Source: Punica granatum
Taxonomy: Eukaryota; Streptophyta; Magnoliopsida; Myrtales; Lythraceae
NCBI RefSeq assembly: GCF_007655135.1
Contig: NC_045129.1
Coordinates: forward strand, 868,001 to 932,000
Direction of reading: 5' to 3'
Length of the DNA stretch: 64,000 nucleotides
Part shown: piece by piece, positions 1 to 11,688 of the stretch
How positions within the stretch are numbered: the first letter of the stretch is position 1
How the letters are laid out: every line of letters begins with the position of its first letter
Made by a program: the position numbers and the translations under genes
Notes under the pieces: generated by a model
The model's input: the letters and a program-made list of their open reading frames with translations, nothing else
Database searches by the model: none
Told to the model about the DNA's origin: nothing

Positions 1-1142
1 TAGATACCTCCACAAATGCATAGGTATAAATCATATGTGTACAGATACGATTGTAGGTTGTATTGTCATATTGTGGTTCCGTCCGTATTGAACTAAATAT
101 TCATGAGAAAATTAAATCATACGGTTCTCTATATTCGTAAGAAAAATTATAATATTGTAAAGTTTTCTTGATCGAATATTCACTTATTTAAAACTTAATT
201 TGCGCCATGCAATAATTCCCACCACAAATAAGCCATAATATATTTACTATATTCTTTCATAAAGAGGGACATATATAAAATAAATGACGCCGAAAATATG
301 AGCTCGACAGAGAAAAAATACTTAGTTCTTTTTTTAGTCCAGATACTTTATATATGCAAGTTTTGTCCCGATGTTGGGTCGGACTCGTCGGAGTGGACAG
401 CCACAGCCCAGAGATTTCTTGGGCTAATAAGCTCAATAGTACACCTAATTTATTTGCTCTTTTTTTTTGTCTTTTTACTTTTTATTTTTAATTTGCATAA
501 GTTACTTTATTCATACATGCATACTACCAGACATATTAATATAATTTTTATATACTTTATTTATTCATATATACAGACCGCCAGGCATATATATAATGCA
601 TCATATATATTATTTCTGCATCACCATGTATGTTTCCAATGCGATTCTAGCTTTTTCATATACGTTTTGCAGGAAAATAAGAACAAAGATCAGATGGGCA
701 GTTCTGAATCTGATAATATACTGGAGACCAGAACAAGAGAAGCTCAAAATCACCAATCGAGATATATATGCTTCTTCTTCTTTTTCTACCGAGGACAGTT
801 ATACATATATGGAGATTTAGTCAATTTTCAACGAACATGTATAGCATTGCTCTTCGATTCCATCAATTTTTGGACAGTTTAATACTGACTGACAATTACG
901 GATCATTTTTTTTTTCCGGTTGGAACTGTCGTCAATACTTATCATATCAGTACTGATATAAGTTATGTTATTCCTATATAGCTATTTAAGATACATAATA
1001 TTGGCCAAAAAAATTAAGATAAATAATATATATATATATATATAAAATAAGACATTTAACAAATCTCATGATATATATATATATGTATGTATGTATGTAT
1101 TTTATATCAGCACACAGAAGGAGGACATACTGACATAGATCG

Positions 1143-1177
<35 letters not shown>

Positions 1178-1722
1178 CAGAGATCGGGTTCTGGATCAAG
1201 AAATAGGGAATATTGCCTTCAATCGTCGAGAATCTTCTGCCCAACCCCCCATGTGAAATTTGGTTCGTCCATATATAGAGATATGGAACGACTTGATGCA
1301 TGCCCCCACACCGTGCCCACTTCAAAATTTTATAACAAACGAATGATTTGCTGTAATCAAATAATTTTTACATCAAATAGCAGAGTTTCTCATGGGTTCA
1401 AATTAATAGGCAAAAACATATCATGACTACAATATATACGTGCATCAACTATTCATGTTGATATGTAGAGCATCACACTTTAGTCACTCATAGCTCATAA
1501 GGAAGATCTCTATGCTTTCTTTATCGTTTCCCTCGATTATAACTACATTATATATGTGTCATGATCATTGGTCGGAGTAGCTAGTCTTTATCATCGATAC
1601 ACAGTTTAGTGAGTAAGAGAAATTGATCAAACGGTCTGAAAACTCTCGTTTGATTAAATACTGGATATGGAAATAACATTTGATGGAAGCAATTAATTTT
1701 ACGTCTTATTATGAATGGAAAG
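1..1722. other. AT-rich intergenic region, no gene seen
   Basis: No coding pattern or RNA gene is recognisable. The stretch holds low-complexity DNA: TA repeats near 1028-1046 and 1069-1084, a GTAT repeat at about 1084-1100, and an A-run of more than 30 at about 1149-1177. Open frames here are short and have no recognisable family. Confidence 0.6.
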
Positions 1723-1739
1723 AAAGTCTCAAACATGTA

Positions 1740-1921
1740 TCAACGTGGTTAAACGATTCGGCGCTTGTTTTCCTTAAACAATGTATTGAGTTTGAGTATT
1801 GTAAATAGAGAAAATTCATGTTGAAAGAGTTTTACCCTTTTGTGGGCTGATCCGATTTGACTAGATTAATCGGGATTCAATTGAACTTCTGAATACCATG
1901 ATTCAGATATTAAAAAAAAAA
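1740..1921 (+). mobile_element. tRNA-derived SINE with intact target-site duplication
   Basis: A 182-bp unit ends in a run of about 13 A and is flanked by a 17-bp direct repeat with a single mismatch, at 1723-1739 (AAAGTCTCAAACATGTA) and 1922-1938 (AAAGTCTCACACATGTA). The 5' part contains weak matches to the tRNA A box (tggttaaacgattcgg near 1747) and B box (gtttgagta near 1790). Long imperfect target duplications plus an A tail are the hallmark of LINE-mobilised SINE insertion. The family name is not known to me. One mismatch suggests a fairly young insertion. Confidence 0.75.
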
Positions 1922-1938
1922 AAAGTCTCACACATGTA

Positions 1939-2745
1939 ATGTCGACGGGTCAATATCATCAGTTATCTTGCTATTTTTGGCTAATTATTGGCCCTAACTC
2001 CTAGGACCACATACCGTATGATAATAACATCGGGAAAAAAAAACAATGATTCGATAAGGTCTTCACCTATTGATATATAGGTATGGTGGTAACGCTGTAA
2101 AAAAGAAAAAAAAATTGCTTGTACATAAAGCCGATGCATGCATCTACGACTCTCTCAATCGTTATTAAGATGATCAATTGCATGTTCGAACATATGCTAT
2201 GTTAATCAAATGTCGTTCTTGGCTTGTTATAAAGTCCCTCTATCGGGAGTGGATCTCCTTTGTCATCGTTTTATTTGAATATAGGTTAGACTTTTAGGTG
2301 ATTGATTGATAGATTAATCGCCATTATAGACAATAAGTTAATAATGTTACGTATTTCCGTCGTGAATTTTCGGTGCTTTTGTTGTCTTCTTCCTCATACC
2401 GGTGTTTGTGCATGTTGTTTGGCTAATATCTATCTCTTGGAATTCGTATCTGCTTTATTTGACAAGAAATGGGCAAAAAATTTCATCAATATAACTTTTG
2501 TTCAATCCCCGTATGACTACAGTCTAGTAATTATTTTGTTATTAGTAATCAGTTAATATAAGGCTATATTCCTCCCCTCAGTGTAATTTTTTGGTGCAAT
2601 TAATTATTAGTTGCATGGTTCCTAATAATTATATACATACATATAGAAAATAAGCCACGTGCTTCCTAATTATTGATTAACTAATAAAATTCTCACGATT
2701 CTCTTGTCAATGTTATGCGATGATGAATAAGTAGGCATCCATCCA
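1939..2745. other. Intergenic region, unclassified
   Basis: No gene is supported. An open stretch of 84 codons at 2302-2556 has no recognisable family and may be the tail of an old retroelement. Nothing else stands out. Confidence 0.5.
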
Positions 2746-2755
2746 TCAAAAGAAA

Positions 2756-4037
2756 GGGTAAATTATATCAGAGGTACAAAATATTTTTAAAATGTATCGC
2801 TTCCGTATAAAATGTTTAAAACGTAATAATTGAGCATACAAAGGTTAAAAATGTTACGATCAAATACATTCTGTCTATTCCAATGGACACCTTAGTTAAT
2901 AATGAGGTGGCAACTGACTTGTAAGAGATTTCTCACATGAATTAAAATTTAAAATAAATAATTCAATTTTAAATAATAAAAAATAAATATATACAATTAA
3001 AGAAAAAAGAACGAGATCTCCCTCAATTAGCGGAGGGAGATCTCGTCAAGTCTAGGGTGGAGGCCCCCCTACTAGCTACCGTACCCCTGATCGAGGTTAC
3101 AGGCAAGGTCAGAGCTCGCCGACGACCTTAAATCCTGAGGGGGCACCTTTGCCCCCGATTCGAGAGTCTCCAACGCCGGAGATCTCTCAAATCGGAGACA
3201 AGGGTGTTGCCCGTGCGATGCCACCCCTGATTCGAGGTCGCCGGTGGGCTCTAAGTCTACTGGTAATCTCAATTGGGGGGTGTGGTCGCCGGTTGGGTAC
3301 CCCCACCTCGATTATGGGCTTTTTTTCCCTTTATATTAAAGAAAAAAAATTAGAGAAAGGGGTCAATGCTATCGTTGTAGTAGTGTTAGCAGTGGTTGCA
3401 AGAGCACCGTCACGGTGGTGCTACCAGTAGTTGTAGGGGCGTCGTCGCGATAGCGATTCTACTGGTGGTTGCAGGAGTTCCATGGCTTGTTGTTCATTCT
3501 CATTGGGTCTTTTCAGGTTTGTACGATGGCATTCCGAGGTCGGGAGGCTGTTGCTCTGATTTCGAAAGTTTCGATTATTGCTCGGTTTGTCTTGCTCATC
3601 GATTGAATCAATGGGGTTTGAGTTCTTCCTTCGACCGTCGGTCTCGTCGATTCGGTTATCGTTGAATCAATTGGGTTACTCTTGGATTATTGTTCGTGGG
3701 GTTTGAATTATTGTTATTCTTGGATCGATTCAGTTTCAAGTCGTGAGCGGGCGACGGCGGCGGTGTCAAAGAGTGGGTGTCGATCCTGCCGTTCGAAGTC
3801 ATCCCTGCCAGCTGGTCGAAGTCATCTTCGCCAATCAATTTTTTTTAAGTCATCTTCGTCGATTGTTTATTTATTTTGCGATGTCAGCATTTTGGTAACG
3901 GTGTCAATGAGGAATTGAATGAATGTATCTGATTGCAACATTTTCAATCATTTTGTACTCAATTGTTACGTTTTAAACTTTTTTGTACCAAAGTGATACA
4001 TTTTCAAAGCATTTTGTACTCCTTGTGTAATTTACCC
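2756..4037. mobile_element. Mutator-like non-autonomous DNA transposon with long terminal inverted repeats
   Basis: The element begins GGGTAAATTA and ends with the reverse complement, TAATTTACCC. The inverted similarity continues about 140 bp inwards on both sides (2756-2895 against 3900-4037). It is flanked by a perfect 10-bp target duplication, TCAAAAGAAA, at 2746-2755 and 4038-4047. Long inverted repeats with 9-11 bp duplications are typical of Mutator-like elements. The interior is much more GC-rich than the flanks and carries no transposase; the short frames there look accidental. A 14-bp perfect hairpin lies at 3011-3046. A captured gene fragment (Pack-MULE) is possible but I do not recognise one. 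Confidence 0.8.
3011..3046. repeat. Perfect 14-bp inverted repeat inside the Mutator-like element
   Basis: ACGAGATCTCCCTC at 3011-3024 pairs perfectly with 3033-3046 across an 8-nt loop. It marks the junction between the AT-rich inverted repeat and the GC-rich interior. Confidence 0.8.
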
Positions 4038-4070
4038 TCAAAAGAAATGAGCAAGATAAGATAAACGAGT

Positions 4071-4577
4071 AACTTGAATGCTTAAATGGGGATTGTCCCT
4101 GCCGACCCCCTAGTGTGAGTTTTGCAACGACTATAACTAGGAATCATATGTTCTTTGGGTGCAGAGTTACTAAGGGGGATCTGATGCAGCTTATTATGCC
4201 GAGTGAGTCATGTTGGACGACCAACAAATTGGAAACTTGAACTTCAATGGATTTCAAGCTTGAATGGCAGGTCACTTGATGCTACTGCACAGAGAGTCAT
4301 TTGGACCATGTACATATACGTAATATGGAACGAAAAGAACTCGAGAATATTTGAGCAGAAACCACCAGGCGTAGCGGATTTAGTGCTCCATGCCATCGAG
4401 TTTTTGAAAATGAAATTGTTATCAATTCCAAATATACAGTTTAAGTTGTCTAGATGTTCTATAGCTTAAAATTTAGGGTTATAGTACTCTCTGAGTTTGT
4501 ATCATGACGTATATGGATTGTTGTACAATTTTTTTGCTCAATGAAAATTGCATCACTTATAAATAAATAAATAAATA
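4071..4577 (+). mobile_element. 5'-truncated LINE (non-LTR retrotransposon) tail
   Basis: The frame at 4203-4469 reads like the reverse-transcriptase-associated zinc-binding region at the C-terminus of plant L1 LINEs (IWTMYIYVIWNEKNSRIF is the diagnostic stretch, matching the usual 'IW.ERN.RIF' pattern). Upstream codons in another frame resemble the preceding Cys-rich part but contain stops. The 3' end is a short non-coding tail finishing in an AAAT repeat. An 8-bp direct repeat AAACGAGT at 4063-4070 and 4578-4585 is the likely target duplication. Only about 0.5 kb of the element remains, so it was dead on arrival. Confidence 0.75.
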
Positions 4578-4585
4578 AAACGAGT

Positions 4586-6945
4586 GTCAATAGTATTATC
4601 TTTCTCTATTTCTATCACTTGTCTAATGAAACAGTTTAACTGCTAGGATTTCTTTCAATTAATTATGCCTATGTAATTGTGAGATATAAAACTCCATATA
4701 CAGTTAGCCCTTTATCGGAAAAAATCCTGGCAGTTTAGGTTGTATGGTACGATAAAGAGTAGTTTAAATGGAAATTAAGATGCAGGCAAAAAATCGCACA
4801 ATGTGTTTTTATTCTTTTTTTTATTGATTTTTTTCGATTTTCTTTAAAATTTTTAGGACATTAAAATATTGTAAATTGGGTTCCTGAATTTCGGGGAGCA
4901 AATTGGGAAAAAAATTACTAAAATGAAAATTTCTCCAAAACAAATAATTAATAATTGGACCCGAAATTATTAAAGCAGAACAAATACATTCCCATTTATA
5001 TACTCAAATAAAATTCGCGAGTTATGACACTTACGGGTCCCAACCTAATAGAATAGCAGCCAAACAGAACCTGAACCAGAAAAAACCGGTCGGCATGCTT
5101 TTAAATTATAATTTGATCCTTTGTCTTACTTTTTTTTTTTTTTTTTAAATTCTTTATATTTGTTAAATTCGTTAATAGGAACCAAAGAAAGAAAGACCAA
5201 AAAAATTTGACTTGCCATATAAATGAAGTACAATAGAAAAGTAATCTTATCTATAATCACAGAGGATCTTTCGTTAAAAAGATTTAATTATGTCCTAACA
5301 TATTGAGGCACCAAATTGTAGCTGTAAATTAGTATTCATTTTTTACTTTTATCGATGCTTGGTCTTTTATATCGAACACTGATTATACTGGATACAGATA
5401 ATCGGTTCTTATCCTATTAATAATTTCCTATTTCCTTCCCCCTTTTTTTTTTTTTTGTCATTAGTCAATATCCACCCCATGAAGGTCAAGCCATGAAGCA
5501 AAACTTGCCTAAGAAAAGATCCTTCCCCCCCCCTAATTTTGATATATTTGAGTGGAATAATTTCTTAAGTTGTTAATTAATTTAAATTTCTCTAATGAAG
5601 CCTGCTCCATAATTTTTTTGACAAAAATTAACATATTTATATTTTATGAGAGAAAAGTTGGAGTAGCACACGGTTTTCTATTCTATGGAACCCCAAATAA
5701 TTTATACCCACATGCATGAATTTAGTGAAGAAAACAGAGCAGCGGCAGAAATACCATTTTTTAAATTAATTTCCTTAATTTGATATAATTGGCATGCACG
5801 AGGCATATATAGTTTGTCATCAAGTGGCCGCCAAAGAGAAAGTGACCCAAGGACATGCATCATCTTTTATCTAATTCTCATCTTTTATGGCCTAGTAGAA
5901 GGTGGCCCAATTGACTTGCATCATCTTTTATCTAATTCTCAATGATAATAATTGATGATTAAATAGTTGCAACGTATTAAATTTACTTTTTATCAAATCA
6001 AGTATATGTATTCTTGTGGTCTCCCTTAAATTCAACGAAGGTCAGCTGCAAATTCTCGGCGGCCATCCTCGAAATTTCTGGGCTTAAATATTAGCTGTTA
6101 TCAATGATCAAATCCGCAACTATATCAGAAAAATTAGGAGATTGACTGGGTCGTAGAGGAAATTTCCTTCTTTCGGCTCTAAAAATTTAACATGTAATTT
6201 TTAATAATTAATTAATTAAAAGGGCCTTTTCAAACTTATTTGGACTCGTGCGAAAAATATATTCTTCTCTGTTTATTCATTTTTTCTTCTTCCCACTTAA
6301 AAAAATGTGATTAAATGACAGGCAAATGCATGCAGTATGAAACACTTTTTTTGGGTAAACAGATATATACTAACTCTCCCGCACACGCGTAGCTCGTGCA
6401 CGATTGCTTTCATGTTTTTATCAATCTTGATTTTGATTCTTATGGAAAATTTGTAGATTTATGAAAATTATAATTTATTTTGTCGATATTTGGCAATTGT
6501 AACTAATTAAATAAAATTATTAATTTTTTAATAGAAAGAAAGAAGACAAATTTTTAGGATTTTTTTCGTAAAAATATGAGAATAAGTAGGAAGGGGGTTT
6601 TATAATAAGGTCAAACTATAGAAGACATAAAAATAGTTACAACACGAGACTCTTACTTAAATAATAGTATCAGAAATATATAAGATATAAGATGAGATGA
6701 GATATAAAATAGGATGACATATGAGATGAGAAGTACAAGATATACAAAGCTAAAACAAAGTAAGAAATTGCATTTAGTTTTGAGTATACCGGAAAAAACA
6801 AAGGAAAAAGATATATACAAATCAAAGACAATCTATGAAAAGTGAAAACTTTTTTTTTTGATTTTTTTCTTGGGTAATGTTTCTAAATATGAAGCTGCAA
6901 GCAGATATTCCTTGATGACTTGTTTCGACTTATATATAATTTATT
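4586..6945. other. AT-rich intergenic region
   Basis: No gene is supported. It contains homopolymer runs (T near 5130-5147 and 5444-5457) and a local duplication of about 24 nt (gcatcatcttttatctaatt motif near 5857 and 5919). Confidence 0.6.
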
Positions 6946-7434
6946 GGGTTAATAAAAAAAAAATATAAACTTTTCGTATTTTAATAATTTTAACACGAAT
7001 TTTTTTCTTTAACATAAAAATATTTGAACTTTCGATTTGATAACAATTTTAGTACAATGTCAAAATTTTCATTAATTTGGACGGAATCGAGACCACTGAG
7101 AGCGCCGACAACCCCAATCAGGAGGAAGGCGCCAACGATCCCAATCGGGGTGATGGCTGGAGTCGTGGCTCCACCCGCCGAAATTGGAATAATGTCCAAG
7201 TTCAGGGTTCTTCCGATTATGGGGAGTGGGAGCCTCAATTCCAGCCATCACACCCACGATTGGGGTTACCAGTGCTCTCTATAGTCTTGATTGCGTCCAA
7301 ATTAATAAAAAATTTGACGTCGTACTAGAATTATTATCAAATCGAAAGTTTGTGCATTTTTAGATTGAGGAAAACAGTTCGTGCTAGAATTGTTAAAATG
7401 TGAAAAATTTGTGTTTTTTTTTTGTTATTAACCC
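6946..7434. mobile_element. Small foldback transposon with ~150-bp inverted repeats
   Basis: The left arm starts GGGTTAATAA and the right arm ends TTATTAACCC. Inverted similarity extends about 150 bp, through the motif of iterated 'aaactttcgatttgataa..attctagtac', to either side of a GC-rich core (about 7090-7290). No clear target duplication remains (flanks taatttatt and tatgatatt share 6 of 9 bases). Size and architecture match the Mutator-like elements at 2756 and 10460. Core frames have no recognisable product. Confidence 0.7.
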
Positions 7435-7951
7435 TATGATATTAAATGATATCAAAACCTAATATGTATATTAATTATCCCCACGTGCTCTAAATTATCC
7501 TTACTCTTATAATATTTCATCTTCAAGACGATGATTTGGGACATTATGAGTGTGCCCTCGGTCCTCCACAGCATGATTGATCTTTATTATGATCACGCTT
7601 TAAATGTTATCAAAATGAGAGTATTTTAATTAGTTGGATGAGCATAACATAAGCATGACATTATTTGTCAAATAATTTTAATGGATGGAGTCAGCAAGAT
7701 AAGTATGAGTTTCTTGAATAGCAATAAACCAATGAATTGAAAAACAGAAAGCCAAGATATATTGGGAGCTGGAAACATCAAAGTCCAACTGTGTGAAGCC
7801 TTTTGGTCAATTTGGATAAGGAGGATGGAGATCTAAACATGAAAGTGTCCGTTAAAAGTTCTAAAGATTGTCCACTTTAATTTGTTTACTCAATGATCCT
7901 CTCCACTGTCACTGTTTCAGCTAAGTACATGCAAAACTTGGGCATATTCAG

Positions 7952-7987
<36 letters not shown>

Positions 7988-8037
7988 CCAAAAAAAAAGG
8001 AGCAAAACTAGGGCACTGTTCCAAGCTATAATCTATA
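7435..8037. other. Intergenic region with a 34-C tract
   Basis: No gene is supported. The main feature is an uninterrupted run of 34 C at 7952-7985 followed closely by an A-run. Confidence 0.7.
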
Positions 8038-8470
8038 ATTTGTATAGACTAAATGTATACCCGCACGTGCGGAGTTATTTATTGAGTAAATACAAAAATT
8101 TTAAAGCTTTAATTTTTATTTATTTTAAGCCCGAATAAAATTACCATCAACTAAAAAAAAAAGATATATAATGGCCCGAATAAGTTGCGTTTTCACAATA
8201 TAATCAAAATAAATTACTAATAAAAAAATGACAACTTAATAGAAAAGGGAAGAAAGTAACGTTAATTTTAGGAAGGAAGAACTGGAAGCGGGGAGAAAAT
8301 AGAAATGGTGAGATGAGTGGGAAAATGAGTTAGTGGGTAGTGACATTTTACTATTTTATCTTTCACCCATTGATTGTTATGAATTCAAGCATACGGAGTA
8401 AAGGAGATATCAAAAAGGAAAAATTAGACAATAACTTTGCTTCTCACTTATATAGTAATATAAATATAGG
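8038..8470. repeat. Possible dispersed repeat with palindrome CCGCACGTGCGG
   Basis: A 12-bp palindrome at about 8061-8072 lies just inside a segment that begins 'tatagactaaatgtataccc' and closes with 'cttatatagtaatataaata' near 8450-8470. Segments bounded like this occur as dispersed elements in plant genomes, but I cannot assign a family or find a target duplication. Confidence 0.3.
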
Positions 8471-10459
8471 CGATGCTATCACGGTTGGCTAAATAAACAA
8501 TCGCCATGGTTGTTTTATTTTCAATCATTAGATCGGATTAGGGTTGATCTGCACCGTATACGTGTCCAAATTCTTTTTACATGAAAATTCATCCCTCAAT
8601 CTTTACCTTTCAATATTTCTGACTATGCATTTTCTTGACAACGCCTGGTTGCTCCCATGAAGAGCTCCAATCCGATTCAATATTAAATCAAATGAAATCT
8701 ACCATCTCAATCAAATAAATAAAATTTTAATTTATTAAAAAAATAAAAAACAAATTATGAATTAATAAATTTGGATATCTTTGTAGTTCCTATCCCCCGT
8801 TTCAATCAACAAAATCAAATCAACCCACCAATCTTTAAAATTCAATCGACACTTCAATCGGATACCGAATTATCAATTGACAATTCTCTCTCTCTGATTG
8901 TTAATTTGGGGGCGAAGATGTAATTCTGCACAGCTCATTGAAGGAATAAGGAATTGAGAGAGGGAGAGAGAAGCATAGGATCATAGCATTCTGGGAATTC
9001 GACTTCACCATTGCTTCGATTGCTTTCTGCCTCTATGTACAGATGAAAGAGTTATCAAATGAGGCTTTGATTGGAAGGATTGGTTTGTATGTACGTTGGG
9101 GTTTTTTGGTTTAATCTTTAATTAATTTGTTTTGTTTTTATATTTTATTTTTGGAAAAAATGTGGTTTTGTTTAATTGAACTTGTATGTTTGATCTAGAA
9201 ATGAAATGAAGCGAGATTGATTTACTCCGGTGCAGCAAGGAGTCATGGAAAAGATGTGTGGTAAAAAGTATAATAAGTATATTAGTATGAGTAAGAAATC
9301 TTTATGTTTAAAATATATTGACATGTGTATGATCCATATTTTATCTATTGAAATCTAACTATAATGGTTATTTTTTATCGATCGTCGTAGAATCTCCAAT
9401 ATATGTATAAGTATACATTGTACTTCTCCTTGCAATTTCAAAGGTATATATTAAGATATGTTGGTCTGACATGCTATTTCACGTTAATATATTTTAGAAT
9501 TGTTTTTTTTTGTTGACTTATTTTTTATTCTTATACTGTGTTATCTGCCAAAATTAATATTAAGTTGGCACTAAAGGCAATATAACAAAAGTATTTTATC
9601 AATATTACCAAAAAAATAGTAGTTATAAATATATTTTTTTTCAGTTGAAATATTTATAAATAAATAGAATCTACTTTACCCCTTTAGCTAAAAAAAAAAC
9701 AAAAGAGGATCTTAAGTGTATCGACTGTATGTTTACTCTATTTAAGGTAAATAAGAGTATGCGTAGCTTGATCTTTATCTTGTGAACTCTCTCTTTTTTT
9801 TTTATGAATTAAAAAAAAAAGAGAAAGAGAGTTCACATACATAAGGTGATGTCCCTTATTTCGCGAAACATATATATCAGGCAGAGCTTCTCATCGGCTT
9901 TTTATTTGTATCGTGACCATCGCGGTCGACATATGTTGCATCCCTTGAAATTTACACAAGATTTGTATCTATTATATCATAATCTTGCCTTTCTCCAACA
10001 CGATTCTTCTTGTTTAATTTCCTTGATTACAAACAAATTGTTAATTACTTGATAAATTTCTAGCTTTTGATCAATTCCTTTTTTTTTTTAATTCAATCAC
10101 TCGACTCGAAGGATTCATGAAGTGGCCATAAATTTTCTCTCTGATTAAATTTTGTCCTCATTTTCCCGTTCCCATAGTCCACATGATTACCCGCAAAAGC
10201 ATTTTGCCCTCCCCAAAATAACAAAAACCACCATGCAAGGACAAAATCGTAATAATGCTAACGGACGGTTTCTCAGCTCCAAGATAGCGATATGGACATG
10301 TGTCCTATGGTGATTGCCTGAACATTCGGGAGATTTCGGAAATTAAGTCGGATCTTGACACGTGTCCAACAGCAGGCACGCTTTTGACCGTAGGATTCAG
10401 CACCTTCATGGTAACCCCATGCAAATGGGAACTTTCACTAGCTCTGCCACATATAAAAT
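8471..10459. other. AT-rich intergenic region
   Basis: No gene is supported. A hairpin with 12-bp perfect outer arms (tgtgaactctct / agagagttcaca) spans about 9780-9835, with T-run and A-run inside. Everything else is low complexity or unrecognised. Confidence 0.55.
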
Positions 10460-10878
10460 GGTAAATTATACTGGTAATTCAAAAAATTTTAATAATATAT
10501 CAAGTTTGTTTAAAAAGTTTTTTTTGCTATTTGATGGCATAAAATATTTCAAAGTTGTAACACAAACCGCCATTTCGCCATTGACGCCGTCAAGCCGACG
10601 CTGATGGTTTAAAATCGATTTTTGTGTGACGTTACATGATGATGCAAAATGTTTTGAAGTTGTAACTTAATAGTACAAAATGTTTTACGTAAGTTACATG
10701 ATGGTGTAAAATTTACAGTCTTGTAAATGACGGTTTGACAGCGTCAATGGCGAGATGGCGGTTTGTAATATCATGTTACAACTTTGAAACATTTTGTACC
10801 ATCAAATAGCAAAAAAAAAATTTTGGACCAACCTGATACATTATTAAAATTTTTTGGACCACCAATGTAATTAATTCT
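10460..10878. mobile_element. Foldback transposon with ~145-bp inverted repeats made of iterated units
   Basis: Left arm (10460-10600) and right arm (10735-10878) are inverted copies sharing 'caaaaaattttaataat.tatca', 'tttttgctatttgatgg' and 'ccgccat.tcgccattgacg'. The likely target duplication is 9 bp with one mismatch: ATATAAAAT at 10451-10459 and ATATAAAAA at 10879-10887. The core repeats a unit close to 'tacaaaatgttttgaagttg' several times. No coding capacity. Placed with the Mutator-like elements on duplication size and arm length. Confidence 0.7.
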
Positions 10879-10887
10879 ATATAAAAA

Positions 10888-11307
10888 TGAAAAATTATAA
10901 GATTATAATCATCGTTATCAAGGATCAATTATTCTACGATTCAGGTCGAAGATGCTTTCATGTAAATTCCCTCACCAACCGCACGTAGATAATTTGTCTC
11001 TAAGTGGTCTTAAAAATGAACCAGTGCAAATTTGTATACCAAATAAATGTGAATTTCATTTCGAAATGATTGAAAATTGTCATTAATTAAAGGTTTGATG
11101 TACTTTCGCAAATTTAATTACCATAATATGTATATATATTGCCTTGTGGAACGGATATACTGTCCCCTATTCATCAAAAAAAAGATATATTGTCACCGTT
11201 GTCGCTCTTTCTGTCTTAGCAGAGGTTAAGGTTTAGGCGGTCGAAGGATATCAGCAAGTGGTTACCGCGTGCAGGGATAAGCATGTAAATTCACACCTCA
11301 AACTGTC
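10888..11307. other. Upstream region of the CIPK6-like gene
   Basis: No gene is seen. It ends in the core promoter of the kinase gene; no specific upstream element can be called with confidence. Confidence 0.5.
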
Positions 11308-11314
11308 TATATAA
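11308..11314 (+). promoter_or_regulatory. Candidate TATA box of the CIPK6-like gene
   Basis: TATATAA lies about 375 bp upstream of the start codon. A TTC/CT-rich tract at 11353-11403 follows and would fall in the 5' leader, a common leader composition in plants. Confidence 0.55.
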
Positions 11315-11688
11315 TGGCTCGCGGTGCAATGAACCAAAGAAGAAAAAAGCCAATCGTCTTCTTCTTCTTCTTCTTCTTCTTTTTCTCTCTCTCTCTCTCT
11401 CTGTCATTAAAGCTTCAAACTTTGAAGACGGAAATTAATCCTCTTGAAAGAGAGAAATTCCAGTGGGGAATGCGGAAGGATGATTGGCGGGTTTATCACA
11501 CGTGAGTTGGGCGGGCGGGTGAAGACCCGGATAGGCGGCCGGAATTGCCACCGGAAACACGTCGAAGACGGGTGAACCCCCATTTCTCTCCGGCCAACCC
11601 TTCTAAACCTTTTTCCTGCAAATATCCCTTTCCGATAAAAGTTGCCGCCCCCCCCAAACAAAAAAAAAAGAGCAAAAAGAAAAGAAAA

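Noticed and set aside
3149..3918. Frames inside the Mutator-like element as captured genes
   Set aside because: GC-rich but low complexity, with no recognisable domain; Pack-MULE status cannot be claimed.
11314..11505. 63-codon upstream frame before CIPK6
   Set aside because: Its first ATG overlaps the TATA box and the rest is translated microsatellite; unlikely to be in the transcript.
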